Shown here: positions 54,498 to 63,279 of the stretch, piece after piece
How positions within the stretch are numbered: position 1 is the stretch's first letter
Layout of the letters: every line of letters starts with the position of its first letter
Assembly (NCBI GenBank): GCA_947095585.1
Contig: OX352761.1
Span: forward strand, 54,407,465-54,471,464
Direction of reading: 5' to 3'
From: Nephrocerus scutellatus
Taxonomy: Eukaryota; Arthropoda; Insecta; Diptera; Pipunculidae
Length of the DNA: 64,000 bases
Program-made: the position numbers and the translations under genes
Notes under the pieces: generated by a model
Told to the model about the DNA's origin: nothing
The model's input: the letters and a program-made list of their open reading frames with translations, nothing else
Databases searched by the model: none

Positions 54498-55483
54498 CAG
54501 AAGATGGTTTGGGGGTTACGACAGTCCCGCCTCATGTGTCCGTCCTGGCCACATCGCAGGCAAGCCGTCCTTACATTTATTCGCGCTTCCATATTTTGTG
54601 CTACCATGAAATTCCTTTCGGGTTGTCTGGGTCGGGGCGAGGGTTTGATAGGTTCTGCTGCACCAGCGATGCCTTCGAAATCTTCTGCCAGACTGATGAG
54701 TTCGTGGAGGTCTCTAAAATCCTTCCTCCGGATATAGTACTGGTACTCTTGGCGACAGTTTCGGAAGATCCTTTCGACCTGTTGTGTACCGGCGTAGTTT
54801 GCGTGCCTCATGAGGTTCTGCATTATGATTACGAAATCCTTGAAGCGCTCCTTTGGCTTTTGCTGGCGTTGACGAATTTCGTCTTCTAGATGTTCCCAGT
54901 ACCTGGAGGGCAGGAAGAACTGTAGAAAATCTGTCGTGAAGGCGTTCCAGGTCTCCCATTTTCGGTTGTTGTTTCGGAACCATAATAACGCGCGTTCACG
55001 GAGTAGTTCCGGCATGGTTCTGGGTAGAAGGTCCCTGTTTAAACAGTAGGCATCCGCAAGTTCTTCTAGCCTTTCGATGAATAGGAGAGGCTCCTTACCA
55101 CCATCGTACTTCACCGACCACTTCCTCACCTGGTCCATTATTTGAGCGTACGACGTAACTGTCGTGTCCGTCCTGCTTCGCGTTGGAACCACTTCCGGTG
55201 GTGCCGGAGAGATTGCCCTGATGGTTGCCTTTGGGTCGTCGCGTACCGTGGCTTCAGATGGATTCAAGGTTATAAGGGGCGCTTGTGATGGGCTGCGTCT
55301 ATGCTTCTCCTCGAGCTCACTTAGGCGTATCTCGTCCTCCGACGTAACGTCTCGTCCCGAAACAAAGCTGGAAAACCTTTTCCTTAAATCTTCCACTGCG
55401 CCGTTGCTGTCGATTCGGAACTCGCTCATGTAGCTCTTCAGCTCCTCTTTCGACAGTGCATAAATCCAACTGGTCTTAACCAT
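54362..55483 (-). CDS. gag: Gag of the Osvaldo-like element
   Basis: 373 intact codons, Met at 55483, about 70 bases after the primer site. Residues 5-41 (WIYALSKEELKSYMSEF...GAVEDLRKRF) look like a SAP-type helix-turn-helix. Residues 118-270 are the capsid region (VKYDGGKEPLLFIERLEELADAY, ERFKDFV). A CCHC knuckle is at 308-321 (CLRCGQDGHMRRDC), and a second, Cys-only cluster (CWDCGLRNVRTVECC) is at 329-343. Gag builds the particle and binds the RNA. Pol follows in the -1 frame. Confidence 0.93.
   Translation of the reverse strand: MVKTSWIYALSKEELKSYMSEFRIDSNGAVEDLRKRFSSFVSGRDVTSEDEIRLSELEEKHRRSPSQAPLITLNPSEATVRDDPKATIRAISPAPPEVVPTRSRTDTTVTSYAQIMDQVRKWSVKYDGGKEPLLFIERLEELADAYCLNRDLLPRTMPELLRERALLWFRNNNRKWETWNAFTTDFLQFFLPSRYWEHLEDEIRQRQQKPKERFKDFVIIMQNLMRHANYAGTQQVERIFRNCRQEYQYYIRRKDFRDLHELISLAEDFEGIAGAAEPIKPSPRPRQPERNFMVAQNMEARINVRTACLRCGQDGHMRRDCRNPQTIFCWDCGLRNVRTVECCRKRVERPGNEQGDRRNRGATETPRPTPRAQ
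54428..54434 (-). promoter_or_regulatory. -1 ribosomal frameshift site GGGAAAC
   Basis: The minus strand reads G-GGA-AAC in the gag frame inside the gag/pol overlap (54362-54497). Slipping back one base enters exactly the pol frame. Downstream (toward 54362) the RNA is GC-rich and could fold into a stimulatory structure. The heptamer fits the canonical X-XXY-YYZ pattern. Confidence 0.8.
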
Positions 55484-55553
55484 CGTGGTTATCTAATTGT
55501 GTTCTTTCTTTATTGGTATATTTTTTTTTTTTTTTTCTCTATCAAATTCCAGA

Positions 55554-55571
55554 GTCCCTGCTCGGGCGCCA
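55554..55571 (-). other. Primer-binding site of the Osvaldo-like element (tRNA-Lys)
   Basis: The minus strand reads TGGCGCCCGAGCAGGGAC two bases after the 5' LTR. It differs at one position from the tRNA-Lys3 primer site (A to G at base 11). Confidence 0.9.
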
Positions 55572-55573
55572 AT

Positions 55574-57932
55574 TGTAACGAGGTTTTCCCAGCCGGGGTA
55601 GAACTCAGTGTGACCAGGGTTCCTTCTATTAGGGTCGTTACAATAAAAGAATTTGTTTTTAGTTGGGAATGGAATTCAATCGTTCTTTATTTGTTCTTCG
55701 CTTAATCTGTACACTTAAAATTGTCGTTTGTTTAAAGCTATATATTATTTTACTGTATAAGTTTCAATTATGATTAAAGGAGACCGACGTATCTCCAGGC
55801 GGGATGATAGTCTGTTCTCGCGTAGAGCGTGGATTTGAAGGCAAGGACTTCGCTCTTGAACCTCCAATAGTGTGGATAATGTCTAGCGTAAGGCGTGGGC
55901 GTGAAGGCAAGGACTTCGCTCTTGAACCTCCAATCTAGCGTAAAGCATGGATAATGTCTAGCGTAAAGCGTGGGCGTGAAGGCAAGGACTTCGCTCTTGA
56001 ACCTCCAATCTAGCGTAAAGCGTGGGTAATGTCTAGCGTAAAGCGTGGGCGTGAAGGCAAGGACTTCGCTCTTGAACCTTCAATCTAGCGTAAAGCGTGG
56101 ATAATGTCTAGCGTAAAGCGTGGGCGTGAAGGCAAGGACTTCGCTCTTGAACCTCCAATCTAGCGTAAAGCGTGGATAATGTCTAGCGTAAAGCGTGGGC
56201 GTGAAGGCAAGGACTTCGCTCTTGAACCTTCAATCTAGCGTAAAGCGTGGGTAATGTCTAGCGTAAAGCGTGGGCGTGAAGGCAAGGACTTCGCTCTTGA
56301 ACCTCCAATCTAGCGTAAAGCGTGGGTAATGTCTAGCGTAAAGCGTGGGCGTGAAGGCAAGGACTTCGCTCTTGAACCTCCAATCTAGCGTAAAGCGTGG
56401 GTAATGTCTAGCGTAAAGCGTGGGCGTGAAGGCAAGGACTTCGCTCTTGAACCTCCAATCTAGCGTAAAGCGTGGGTAATGTCTAGCGTAAAGTGTGGGC
56501 GTGAAGGCAAGGACTTCGCTCTTGAACCTCCAATCTAGCGTAAAGCGTGGGTAATGTCTAGCGTAAAGCGTGGGCGTGAAGGCAAGGACTTCGCTCTTGA
56601 ACCCCCAATCTAGCGTAAAGCGTGGGTAATGTCTAGCGTAAAGCGTGGGCGTGAAGGCAAGGACTTCGCTCTTTAACCTCCAATCTAGCGTAAAGCGTGG
56701 GTAATGTCTAGCGTAAAGCGTGGGCGTGAAGGCAAGGACTTCGCTCTTGAACCTCCAATCGTTAGGATAACTACTGGCGTAAAGTGTAAAGTGAAGGCAA
56801 GGACTTCGCTCTTGAACCATTCACTCTGACTTGTTGCCGGGAAGAGGTATTTCTAGGAAAGAAGACCGATTGTTAGGACTGCTGGCCTTTTATAGTCCTC
56901 CATCGAGTGTGGAAATCCCGTTGTTGCAACGATCGTGAAATCCGCTAACTCGCCTGATGGTGTGCTGTTGTTGTTGTTTCCTTTGATGTGATATGGTTGT
57001 TGTTGTTTTGTCCGGCCGGTCAGTATTGCTGCGCTCGGCGGTCTATTGGTCCGTGATCCCGTTGGTGCAACGATAGGGAAATCCGCTACGTCACATGATC
57101 GGTGGGACTTGGTAGTGTTGTTGTTGCCTCTTTGATGTTTGTTAGTTCCAAGATCCCGTTGATGCAAAATTAGGGAACTCCGCTACATCGCATGATCGGT
57201 GTAGTGTTGTTGTTGTTTTGACTCGTTTGTTATTTGTTGGTTTGCCTCGAAAATGCGTGCTGTCGTACATTGTGTGTTGTTTGTTGTTGTTTTTTTCTTT
57301 TGGTTGTCTAATGATGCTGCAGACTTCTGATTGTCCGTTATCATATTTTGCATGCTGTTTGTTGTTGCCTTTTACGTGGGTCTGCGCCGTCTTACACTGC
57401 ATGCGTTGTTGTTGTTGTTCTCCTTGACTTGTCTGATGCAAAATGTATGCATGTTGTTTGTTGTTGTTTTGAATATTGGTCGGGTATTCTGTGTCTGTGG
57501 TGCTGTATGCCTGCTGTTGTTGTTTTCTCCAATGATGCTGTGTGCTTCTGCATGTATTGTGAGTCACGAGCGGGGTATCCCTAGTCTGTGTGGTCTGGTG
57601 CTGTATGTGTGTCGTCATTCTCTCACTCAGCTGCTTGATGATGGCGTGCATTGGTTGTGCGTGGTGAATTTACGCGTTGTGAGAGGAACGACAGAACGAA
57701 ATATAGAGAACCTGTGTATCATAAGCCGAGAGTAATTTCGGCGAGTAATTTACCACTTAAAAGAGTGGGAAACATGTTGCTAGGTTTAAGAACATTATGG
57801 TAAACGTTTCTTTGTAATGTGTATGCAAGTTTTTTTTTTATTAAATTCAAAAGAAAGTGTTGTTTACAAAAAGATGGTTGCGTACCAAAAATAATGTGTG
57901 GAAAAAATTGTGTGGCAAATTTTCCCTTCACA
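55574..57932 (-). repeat. 5' LTR of the Osvaldo-like element (2,359 bp)
   Basis: Same ends and order as the 3' LTR: TGTAACGAGG...CCTTCACA on the plus strand. It contains a 75-bp array (55790-56810, about 15 units, differing in number and variants from the other LTR) and the GTT-rich part. It keeps about 36 bp (55665-55700) lost from the 3' LTR. Confidence 0.92.
55790..56810. repeat. 75-bp minisatellite in the 5' LTR
   Basis: Regular 75-bp units, purer than in the 3' LTR. The 196-residue minus-strand frame (56230-56820) made of 25-residue repeats follows from the period. Confidence 0.9.
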
Positions 57933-57936
57933 AGTT
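57933..57936. other. Target-site duplication AGTT (right)
   Basis: Partner of 47056-47059. Confidence 0.85.
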
Positions 57937-58005
57937 TTAAGATAATGCTATTAGCTTGCAATAAGCCGAATAAATGGGGGCGATCTGCCCCCACCAAAGT
58001 TAAAA
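57937..58005 (+). mobile_element. LINE B 3' end, right of the nested element
   Basis: Short piece that completes LINE B once the LTR element is taken out. It has a hairpin GGGGGC-GATCT-GCCCCC (57976-57992) near its end, followed by a short A-rich tail (AAAGTTAAAA), then gypsy A RT sequence. A 3' hairpin is a plausible RT recognition structure. Confidence 0.6.
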
Positions 58006-58940
58006 ATTGGGCTTGCCCATCGCGAATATTTAATAGGTTCTATAATATTTTTATTTACTAACCGTTCCAATTCAGCTTCAACTACTCCTTTGACCTGATA
58101 GGGTACCGTATAGGCACAGTGAAATATTGGCTGTACATTATGTTCTACTAAAATCTCCACCATAAAATCCTTTATAGGGGGATCATATACATTTACTGAT
58201 TTTATATTAGGATATTTTTCTAATATCTTTTCCATGAGACTTATTTTATTTAAGTTATTTACCGACTTATAATAAGTATGTTCCTTGGCTGGTTCAACAA
58301 AACTAAATCTCCAGTCTGGTTTTAAAACATTTAACCATGATCTCCCAATCAACGGTTTAAAATCGCGGCTAGCATCAATAACGACTAACTCCAAAACATG
58401 CCTCTTTCCCCACAGCTCAACATTGACTCGAATCTGACCCAAGACTTTTATAGATTCACCTGTAACTGTAGTACAATTATTAGAGTAACTTTCAATATTT
58501 ATCTTACTAAAATATGAGTGATACTTATCTAGCGAAATTACTGAAGCGCAGGCACCAGTATCGACTTCCATATACAACGGTTGACCTTCCACTAATACAT
58601 TCATCTCGCATGGACTATCTGTTTGTTGTACTGCATTTATGTCATTCAAGCGATTTTTTCTACAAACGTATGACGTATGGCCATATTTATTGCAGCTATA
58701 ACATTTCCAAGATTTAGCAGGACACTGACTTTCATGTTGATTTCTCACTCCACATCTCGTACACAATTTAGCATTCTTATTTCTCGATGATCGGTTTGGA
58801 CTTCTATCCTGAGTACTCGATGAACTTCGTGATTGATTACGGTTTCGACTATAATTTGACTTATTTCTGTTTGCTTGGATGTGACCTTTGTCGACTAACA
58901 TAACCTTGCTTTTTTTCGATCCATGTGCTTTATTGGCATG
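58006..58940 (-). pseudogene. gypsy A gag end, protease and RT start
   Basis: The frame 58901-58006 reads an Arg/Ser-rich linker, zinc clusters (CTRCGVRNQHESQC; CYSCNKYGHTSYVC), the protease active site (MEVDTGACASVIS), the protease flap and end (LIGRSWLNVLKPDW), and the RT fingers (PYQVKGVVEAELERLVNKNIIEPI, SRWASPI), where LINE B cuts in. Codons past 58006 are LINE sequence read by chance. A second-type knuckle plus fused gag-pol frame fits the gypsy group related to CsRn1/Mag-like elements; the exact group is unsure. Confidence 0.85.
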
Positions 58941-59205
58941 AGATTAAGATTAAGATCTTTTATTAAACATTTAGGTATTATACAATTTTGACTTAAAACT
59001 AAACTTATAACTATTATTAATAAGTGTCGGCTCAACAATAGGGGCCCGACGTATTGACATTGTCTTTTTTTTTGTATTGCTTATTATTAAACAATATTTT
59101 TGACTACTTAATCTACTACATGTTATATTTAAAGCAAGTTAATTTTAAACAATAAATTTTAAAATAAAATAAAAATGAAAAAAAAACCATATAAGTTAAT
59201 TAAAT
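58941..59205. mobile_element. Small insertion in gypsy A gag
   Basis: About 265 bp of AT-rich DNA that splits gag: gag residues read up to 59206 on the right and resume at about 58936 on the left. It starts with ATTAAGATTAAGATC and contains GGGGCCCGACG. No class assigned. Confidence 0.5.
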
Positions 59206-59774
59206 GGTTACCGTAGTGGTTTATTTCTTGAGCTTCCTTCGCCGACATTTCCATTGTAAGTGCGACCTCACAGTACTTGTAAAATTTTTCGTTCGCATAT
59301 ATTAAACTTCTTGTTGAATTGCATTTTCTTTAAGCCCGACTATAAATTTAGCAGCAAGCGCATCATCCAAAAATTCACTAAACTTACACGACTGAGGCTA
59401 AACTTTTTAGCTTCACAATAAAATCAGCAATTGATTCGCCTTTTTGCACTGCTTGTGAACACTTGAACCTCTCGACTCTTTTGTTAATTTTGGGTGCAAA
59501 ATGACCCGTTAATATTATTACCATTGCTTCATAATCTAGATCTATTGGCTGTTTTGGGATTGTAAGCGACTTTAATATTGAATGTAACTCCGGACTCGTA
59601 AGTATCAAAAAATTGTTCTCCTTCTTCGACTTTATTGACTTTTAAATAATTAGACATACGCTCTTCGTAGTCTACAAATCCACTTTCCACATCAAATTGT
59701 TCCATTATCCCGATCATTGTCATTCTAGGATACTTTATTTGACTATTTACAACAATATCTTTTTTTACAATCAC
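59206..59774 (-). pseudogene. gypsy A gag, capsid part
   Basis: Three frames in order: 59774-59529 (IMEQFDVESGFVDYEERMSNYLKVN), 59608-59384 (EAMVIILTGHFAPKINKRVERFKCSQAVQKGESIADFIVKLKSLA) and about 59380-59206 (FLDDALAAKFIVGLKENAIQQ, ALTMEMSAKEAQEI). This is the standard gypsy capsid layout, with two frameshifts and one stop. Confidence 0.8.
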
Positions 59775-59970
59775 TTAGTGTTGTTTTATTTTCTGATGGG
59801 AATTCTTCACTTTTATTCTTAATCATATGCCACGCCACAAAACTGTTTTTTTTTTTTTGCCGTATGCAATTTATCGCAACAGCACCGTTGCACTTTTTTT
59901 TTTCAAGAGAAGCTTACAAAAACTTTGCTTTTGTTTTACTCTTTTTTACACACGTAATTTGTTTGTTTTT

Positions 59971-59984
59971 TTTCCTCGTCGCCA
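59971..59984 (-). other. Primer-binding site region of gypsy A
   Basis: The minus strand reads TGGCGACGAGGAAA, eight bases after the end of the candidate 5' LTR. The TGGCGACGAGGA start is one I associate with insect gypsy elements. Confidence 0.55.
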
Positions 59985-59992
59985 ATTTATTA

Positions 59993-60243
59993 TGTAGATT
60001 TTTAAATATTTTTTTCACGCTATTTTCAGGGAATTGTTACTTCGAAATATTAAAAGACTTTTTGTTTCGTTTTGTAATTTTATTTCAGGCTTGTTAAATG
60101 GCCAAACTCTCGATTTCAACTGCCCGTTTTGATCAGTTATATTGTCTATATATGTACGTTTAACATATGCAAATAAAAGGTTATATACTTATTTATATAC
60201 ATATATATAACAACAATTTTGTATGGGGGACAGTTAGGCTACA
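59993..60243 (-). repeat. Candidate 5' LTR of gypsy A (251 bp)
   Basis: Bounded by TGTAG and CTACA (perfect 5-bp inverted ends), directly upstream of the primer site and gag. The matching 3' LTR was not found, so the right edge rests on the inverted ends only. Confidence 0.55.
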
Positions 60244-60269
60244 TGACACCATTTAAACTTACATCTAAT

Positions 60270-60600
60270 TTGTTAAACATAACAATAGGCAGGCATGCAG
60301 CAAGACTTGGAGTCTTCTCGAATGATGTCTGCAGAAGCTGCATGGATGAGGAGGACTTGTCCAGTCATCTCCCAACAACGTAAACCCCATTGGAGCTTTC
60401 TTCTACAACGACACTAATGATCTTATCAACATTGACATTGGTAGTCTCCTACGCTTCATACGAAGCTCTAATTGGTTCATCGAGTAGGTGGAAGGAATTT
60501 TTCCTGATCCGTGTGGTATCACAATGGACCATTACTGGTCTACGTGTGTCGGTTTCACTGACAGTCACTTAACCTAACCTAACCTAACCATTACACGATT
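60270..60600 (+). pseudogene. LINE ORF2 C-terminal end with CCTAA tail
   Basis: The plus strand reads the zinc-finger-like end of an I/Jockey-group ORF2 (LGVFSNDVCRSCMDEEDLSSHL...LLRFIRSSNWF). A short 3' region follows and ends in CTTAACCTAACCTAACCTAACC. The tail repeat is the LINE's own 3' end type, not a telomere. It may be of the same family as the plus-strand LINE at 36340-38093, whose own end is missing. Confidence 0.65.
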
Positions 60601-60619
60601 CAGCGCATACTCGAGTCAA

Positions 60620-61560
60620 AATGTTACCGCGTCGCAACCAAAATAAGCTAGCGATTCTCCAAATTTTTGAAAAAGAATACCGTCGTCGATGAAAAAGTTG
60701 ATGAGGACAGTTCGGACAGTCGTTCGAGATTGCCAACTTGATCGACGAAGCGAAAACCATATAATCTTTTGCATCGAGGAATTACACGTCACCATTGGAA
60801 TAAGAAGACGTCTTTCATAGTCTGGAGCGAAGGGAAAAATCAGAACCATCAAACGATGCGGTTGGGACTGCCCTCATTCAACTTACTATGAATGAAGCAA
60901 TTTCAAGTCGAAGATCTGTTATAGTTTTCTAGAAGTGTTTCAACGGACGACGAAGCTAGCATCGACCGATGATGTTACCGATATTGGTCGTGGTGTTGTA
61001 TCAAATAACATTGAGCCCACGTTCAATTAGTGACACCCTAAAGTAACGTTATGACCGAGAGAATGTTGTCCTGAGGAGCCTCACAAATGAGCTTATGAGG
61101 TTCCCGACGCTGAGTGGCATCACGGATCCAAAATTTAAGAATTAACAATCGCCATGAAAACACACATCGCGCTGTTATAGTCACTCAATATGTAGAAAGA
61201 GCTGAACAAAAATGCTTTCCGAGAAGCTTTGAAACATACCATCGCTCTTTGCAAAGTGGGATGATCAGAAACGTGTCAACGAGAACAGAAATGTTAAATT
61301 ATTCACTGAATTTGTGATGCAACAGTGGCAAAATTGCTTCAAATTTAAGGACATGACTGTCAATGATCTTTGGACATTCGTGAAGGAGCAGAAAGTGTGC
61401 TTCAAATGCCTGGCATCGCGTCAGCATCAAGTCAACTAGTGCCCGGGAAAGAAAAGTTGCAACGCTTCAGGTATTGAAAATGTCTCAACAGTCTTCTGTT
61501 GAGGGAAGTAAAGAGGTTCAGCTGATCCAATCGCAACTCAACAGTTTCTGGAATTTCTCA
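60620..61560 (+). pseudogene. BEL G gag
   Basis: Across several frames the plus strand reads BEL/Pao gag wording: RENVVLRSLTNELMRFPTL-like text at about 61050-61110, KWDDQKRVNENRNVKLFTEFVMQQW at about 61255-61335, and a zinc cluster VCFKCLASRQHQVN-stop-CPGKKSC at about 61398-61465. No single frame is longer than about 70 codons. Confidence 0.65.
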
Positions 61561-61787
61561 TCAAGAATGGAAAAGATTTGAAGAGGACAGTTCGGACAGT
61601 CATTCGAGAAACTTGATCGACGAAGCGAAAACCATATAATCTTTTGCATCATTTACGTCGTTTGTAACTTCCCAATTTCGTAAATGTCAAACCATAAATT
61701 TTAATCTGCCTCGATCACGCAAGTTTTCTCGAAGGAATCCGAGCTACGGTTCTAAACGAACCGCTAGCCTTTAAGACCAAAACTCGG

Positions 61788-62400
61788 TTGTATCGTGTAC
61801 GGACGCCAATGTTAATACTCAAGCGTCCGCATCAAATATTGCCCAATAAGGTTGCCCAACAATGTCACGAACTTGACAAAAGTTCCTTCGGAGTTGGCGT
61901 AGAAAAAAAGCAAAGTGGCTACGAACGTGGATTTTTCCGCTTTTCACCATCATCAAGAAATACAAAATCCCGGCCAAAAGAAGATGTGTCGCCGACGTCG
62001 CAGCCGGAGAAGCAAGTGTGTCTCCTCACAGCTTTATGTAAAGTTCCAGATAATTTAATCGCACTGCCCTCTCGAGATAATCATGTGATGGTAAATGCAG
62101 ACGTCGCAGATTTGCATTATCATGCAAGTTCAGCAATGCCAAAGATTTATATAGCGAGACGGAGATCAAATAAAGGAACCAAAACGTACGTAGTGCAATC
62201 AATAATGTTCGGTCCAACTTGCTCGCCATCACAAGTGCAACATGTCATGAATCACCACGCCGAAAAATTTCGCTGTCGCTTCCTGAATTCTCAAATGCTC
62301 TCCAATATTTTTTGTATCTCGACGATTATTTCAACAGCAATGAAACAGTTGAGTTCGAGTGACTCGCGACGCTATCAAGATCTGTCGTGAAATGGGTTTC
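61788..62400 (+). pseudogene. BEL G reverse transcriptase region
   Basis: A 200-codon open frame (61788-62390) of which the last third is recognisable: KTYVVQSIMFGPTCSPSQVQHVMNHHAEKF, typical of the BEL/Pao palm. The catalytic motif Y-L-D-D is at 62315-62326 in the next frame (FLYLDDYFNSNET), so a frameshift lies just before it. The N-terminal part of the open frame matches less clearly. Confidence 0.7.
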
Positions 62401-62709
62401 AAGCTGTGTCAAGTCCAGTCAAGTGAGCATTTTTTGTTGACCCAAATGCCACAATAGAACGTCAAGCAAGATTTGGTGAATCTAAATGTCGAGTAATCTT
62501 CAAGCTACACGACGAAGCTCTTGGGAATGTTTTGAAAGCCTTTCGAAGACATTTTCATTTTCAAGCTAAGCTCCGAGGGTTTGGTGAAACGAATAATCGC
62601 CAAGAATTACTGTCGGACGGAGCGGAAGCTGTGAGAGCTTTAATGAATATTTTCCGATCCATTTGGGCTTTCTGGCAAGTACATCGTTCGTGGAAAATGG
62701 ATACTGCAA

Positions 62710-63200
62710 GATGTTTGGCGTGAAAATGTCGGGTGGAATGAAAAAATTCATCTCGCGGATAAATGTCAAGATTTAAAGGTGGTATAAGTTATACGGTCGG
62801 AATCAGTGCAAGATTGAGCTCGTTATGTTCGTCGATGCTTCTAAAAATACCGCCGCCGAATTTGTGATGGTGAAAAGAATCAAGTCACACTCGTGATGTC
62901 GAAAACCAAAGTTGCACATCTGAAAGTGATGGCAATACCACGAGTGGAACACGAGGCTACAAAATTGGCAAAAGGTTGCCAAAGACGACCGCTATGCTGC
63001 AATTCGTTCAAGATTGTTAAACACTATTTCCTAAGCGACTGAAGTGAACGCTATCCGGAATTCACTCGCCAAGTGCCAAACTTCTACCTTTTGAGGCTCA
63101 TCGCGTGAGTGACTGCAGCAGATGTATGGCGTTACCATCCGAATTAAATGCTGTTGACGATGCAAGGAAAGTGACAAAGCACAATTATGAGGAAACTGGT
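62710..63200 (+). pseudogene. BEL G connection and RNase H region
   Basis: The plus strand reads WRENVGWNEKIHLAD, then LVMFVDASKNTAAEFV (first RNase H Asp) near 62820-62870. Wording for the end of RNase H (PSELNAVDDARKVTK-like) follows near 63135-63180. Frames change at least three times. Confidence 0.65.
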
Positions 63201-63279
63201 TAGTGTCGGTTCGTCGGTCAAATTACTTTTCTATATAGTCAAGGATTGGCCTACTGAACAGGTAATATAAACGTGGTCG

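Larger units (their letters stand above)
47060..57932 (-). mobile_element. Complete Osvaldo-like gypsy LTR retrotransposon with a Ulp1-like third ORF
   Basis: 10,873 bp with all parts in place on the minus strand: 5' LTR (55574-57932), tRNA-Lys primer site, gag, pol in the -1 frame, a third ORF, polypurine tract and 3' LTR (47060-49337). It is flanked by AGTT. Apart from array length and one 36-bp gap, the LTRs differ by about half a dozen substitutions by eye over about 1.3 kb, so it inserted recently. A Lys primer, 4-bp target duplication, long LTRs and this pol type suggest the Osvaldo/Ulysses group; a phylogeny is needed to confirm that. Confidence 0.9.
35935..60243 (-). mobile_element. 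Old gypsy element (gypsy A) split by nested insertions
   Basis: Minus-strand pieces of one gypsy element spread over 24 kb. From right to left they are: 5' LTR (59993-60243), primer site, gag (59774-59206 and 58936-58700), protease and RT start (58700-58006), RT catalytic part (43692-43161), RNase H (43204-42899) and integrase (about 36320-35935). The RT is cut between about 43692 and 58006 by a LINE that itself holds a younger LTR element. RNase H and integrase are separated by LINE insertions. The 3' LTR was not found. That all pieces are one element is inferred from order, strand and matching breakpoints. Confidence 0.75.

Noticed and set aside
54515..54525. CCCAAAC heptamer as an alternative frameshift site
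   Set aside because: It is in the wrong phase in the gag frame; GGGAAAC at 54428-54434 is in the correct phase.
56230..56820. 196-residue repeated peptide frame (and 154- and 87-residue frames at 47231-48231)
   Set aside because: A 75-bp minisatellite is a multiple of three, so open frames arise automatically; no promoter or other support.
60570..60592. CCTAACCTAACCTAACC run that resembles the insect TTAGG telomere repeat
   Set aside because: Only three to four units, placed exactly at the 3' end of a LINE fragment; such tails are common in fly LINEs. Not telomeric.
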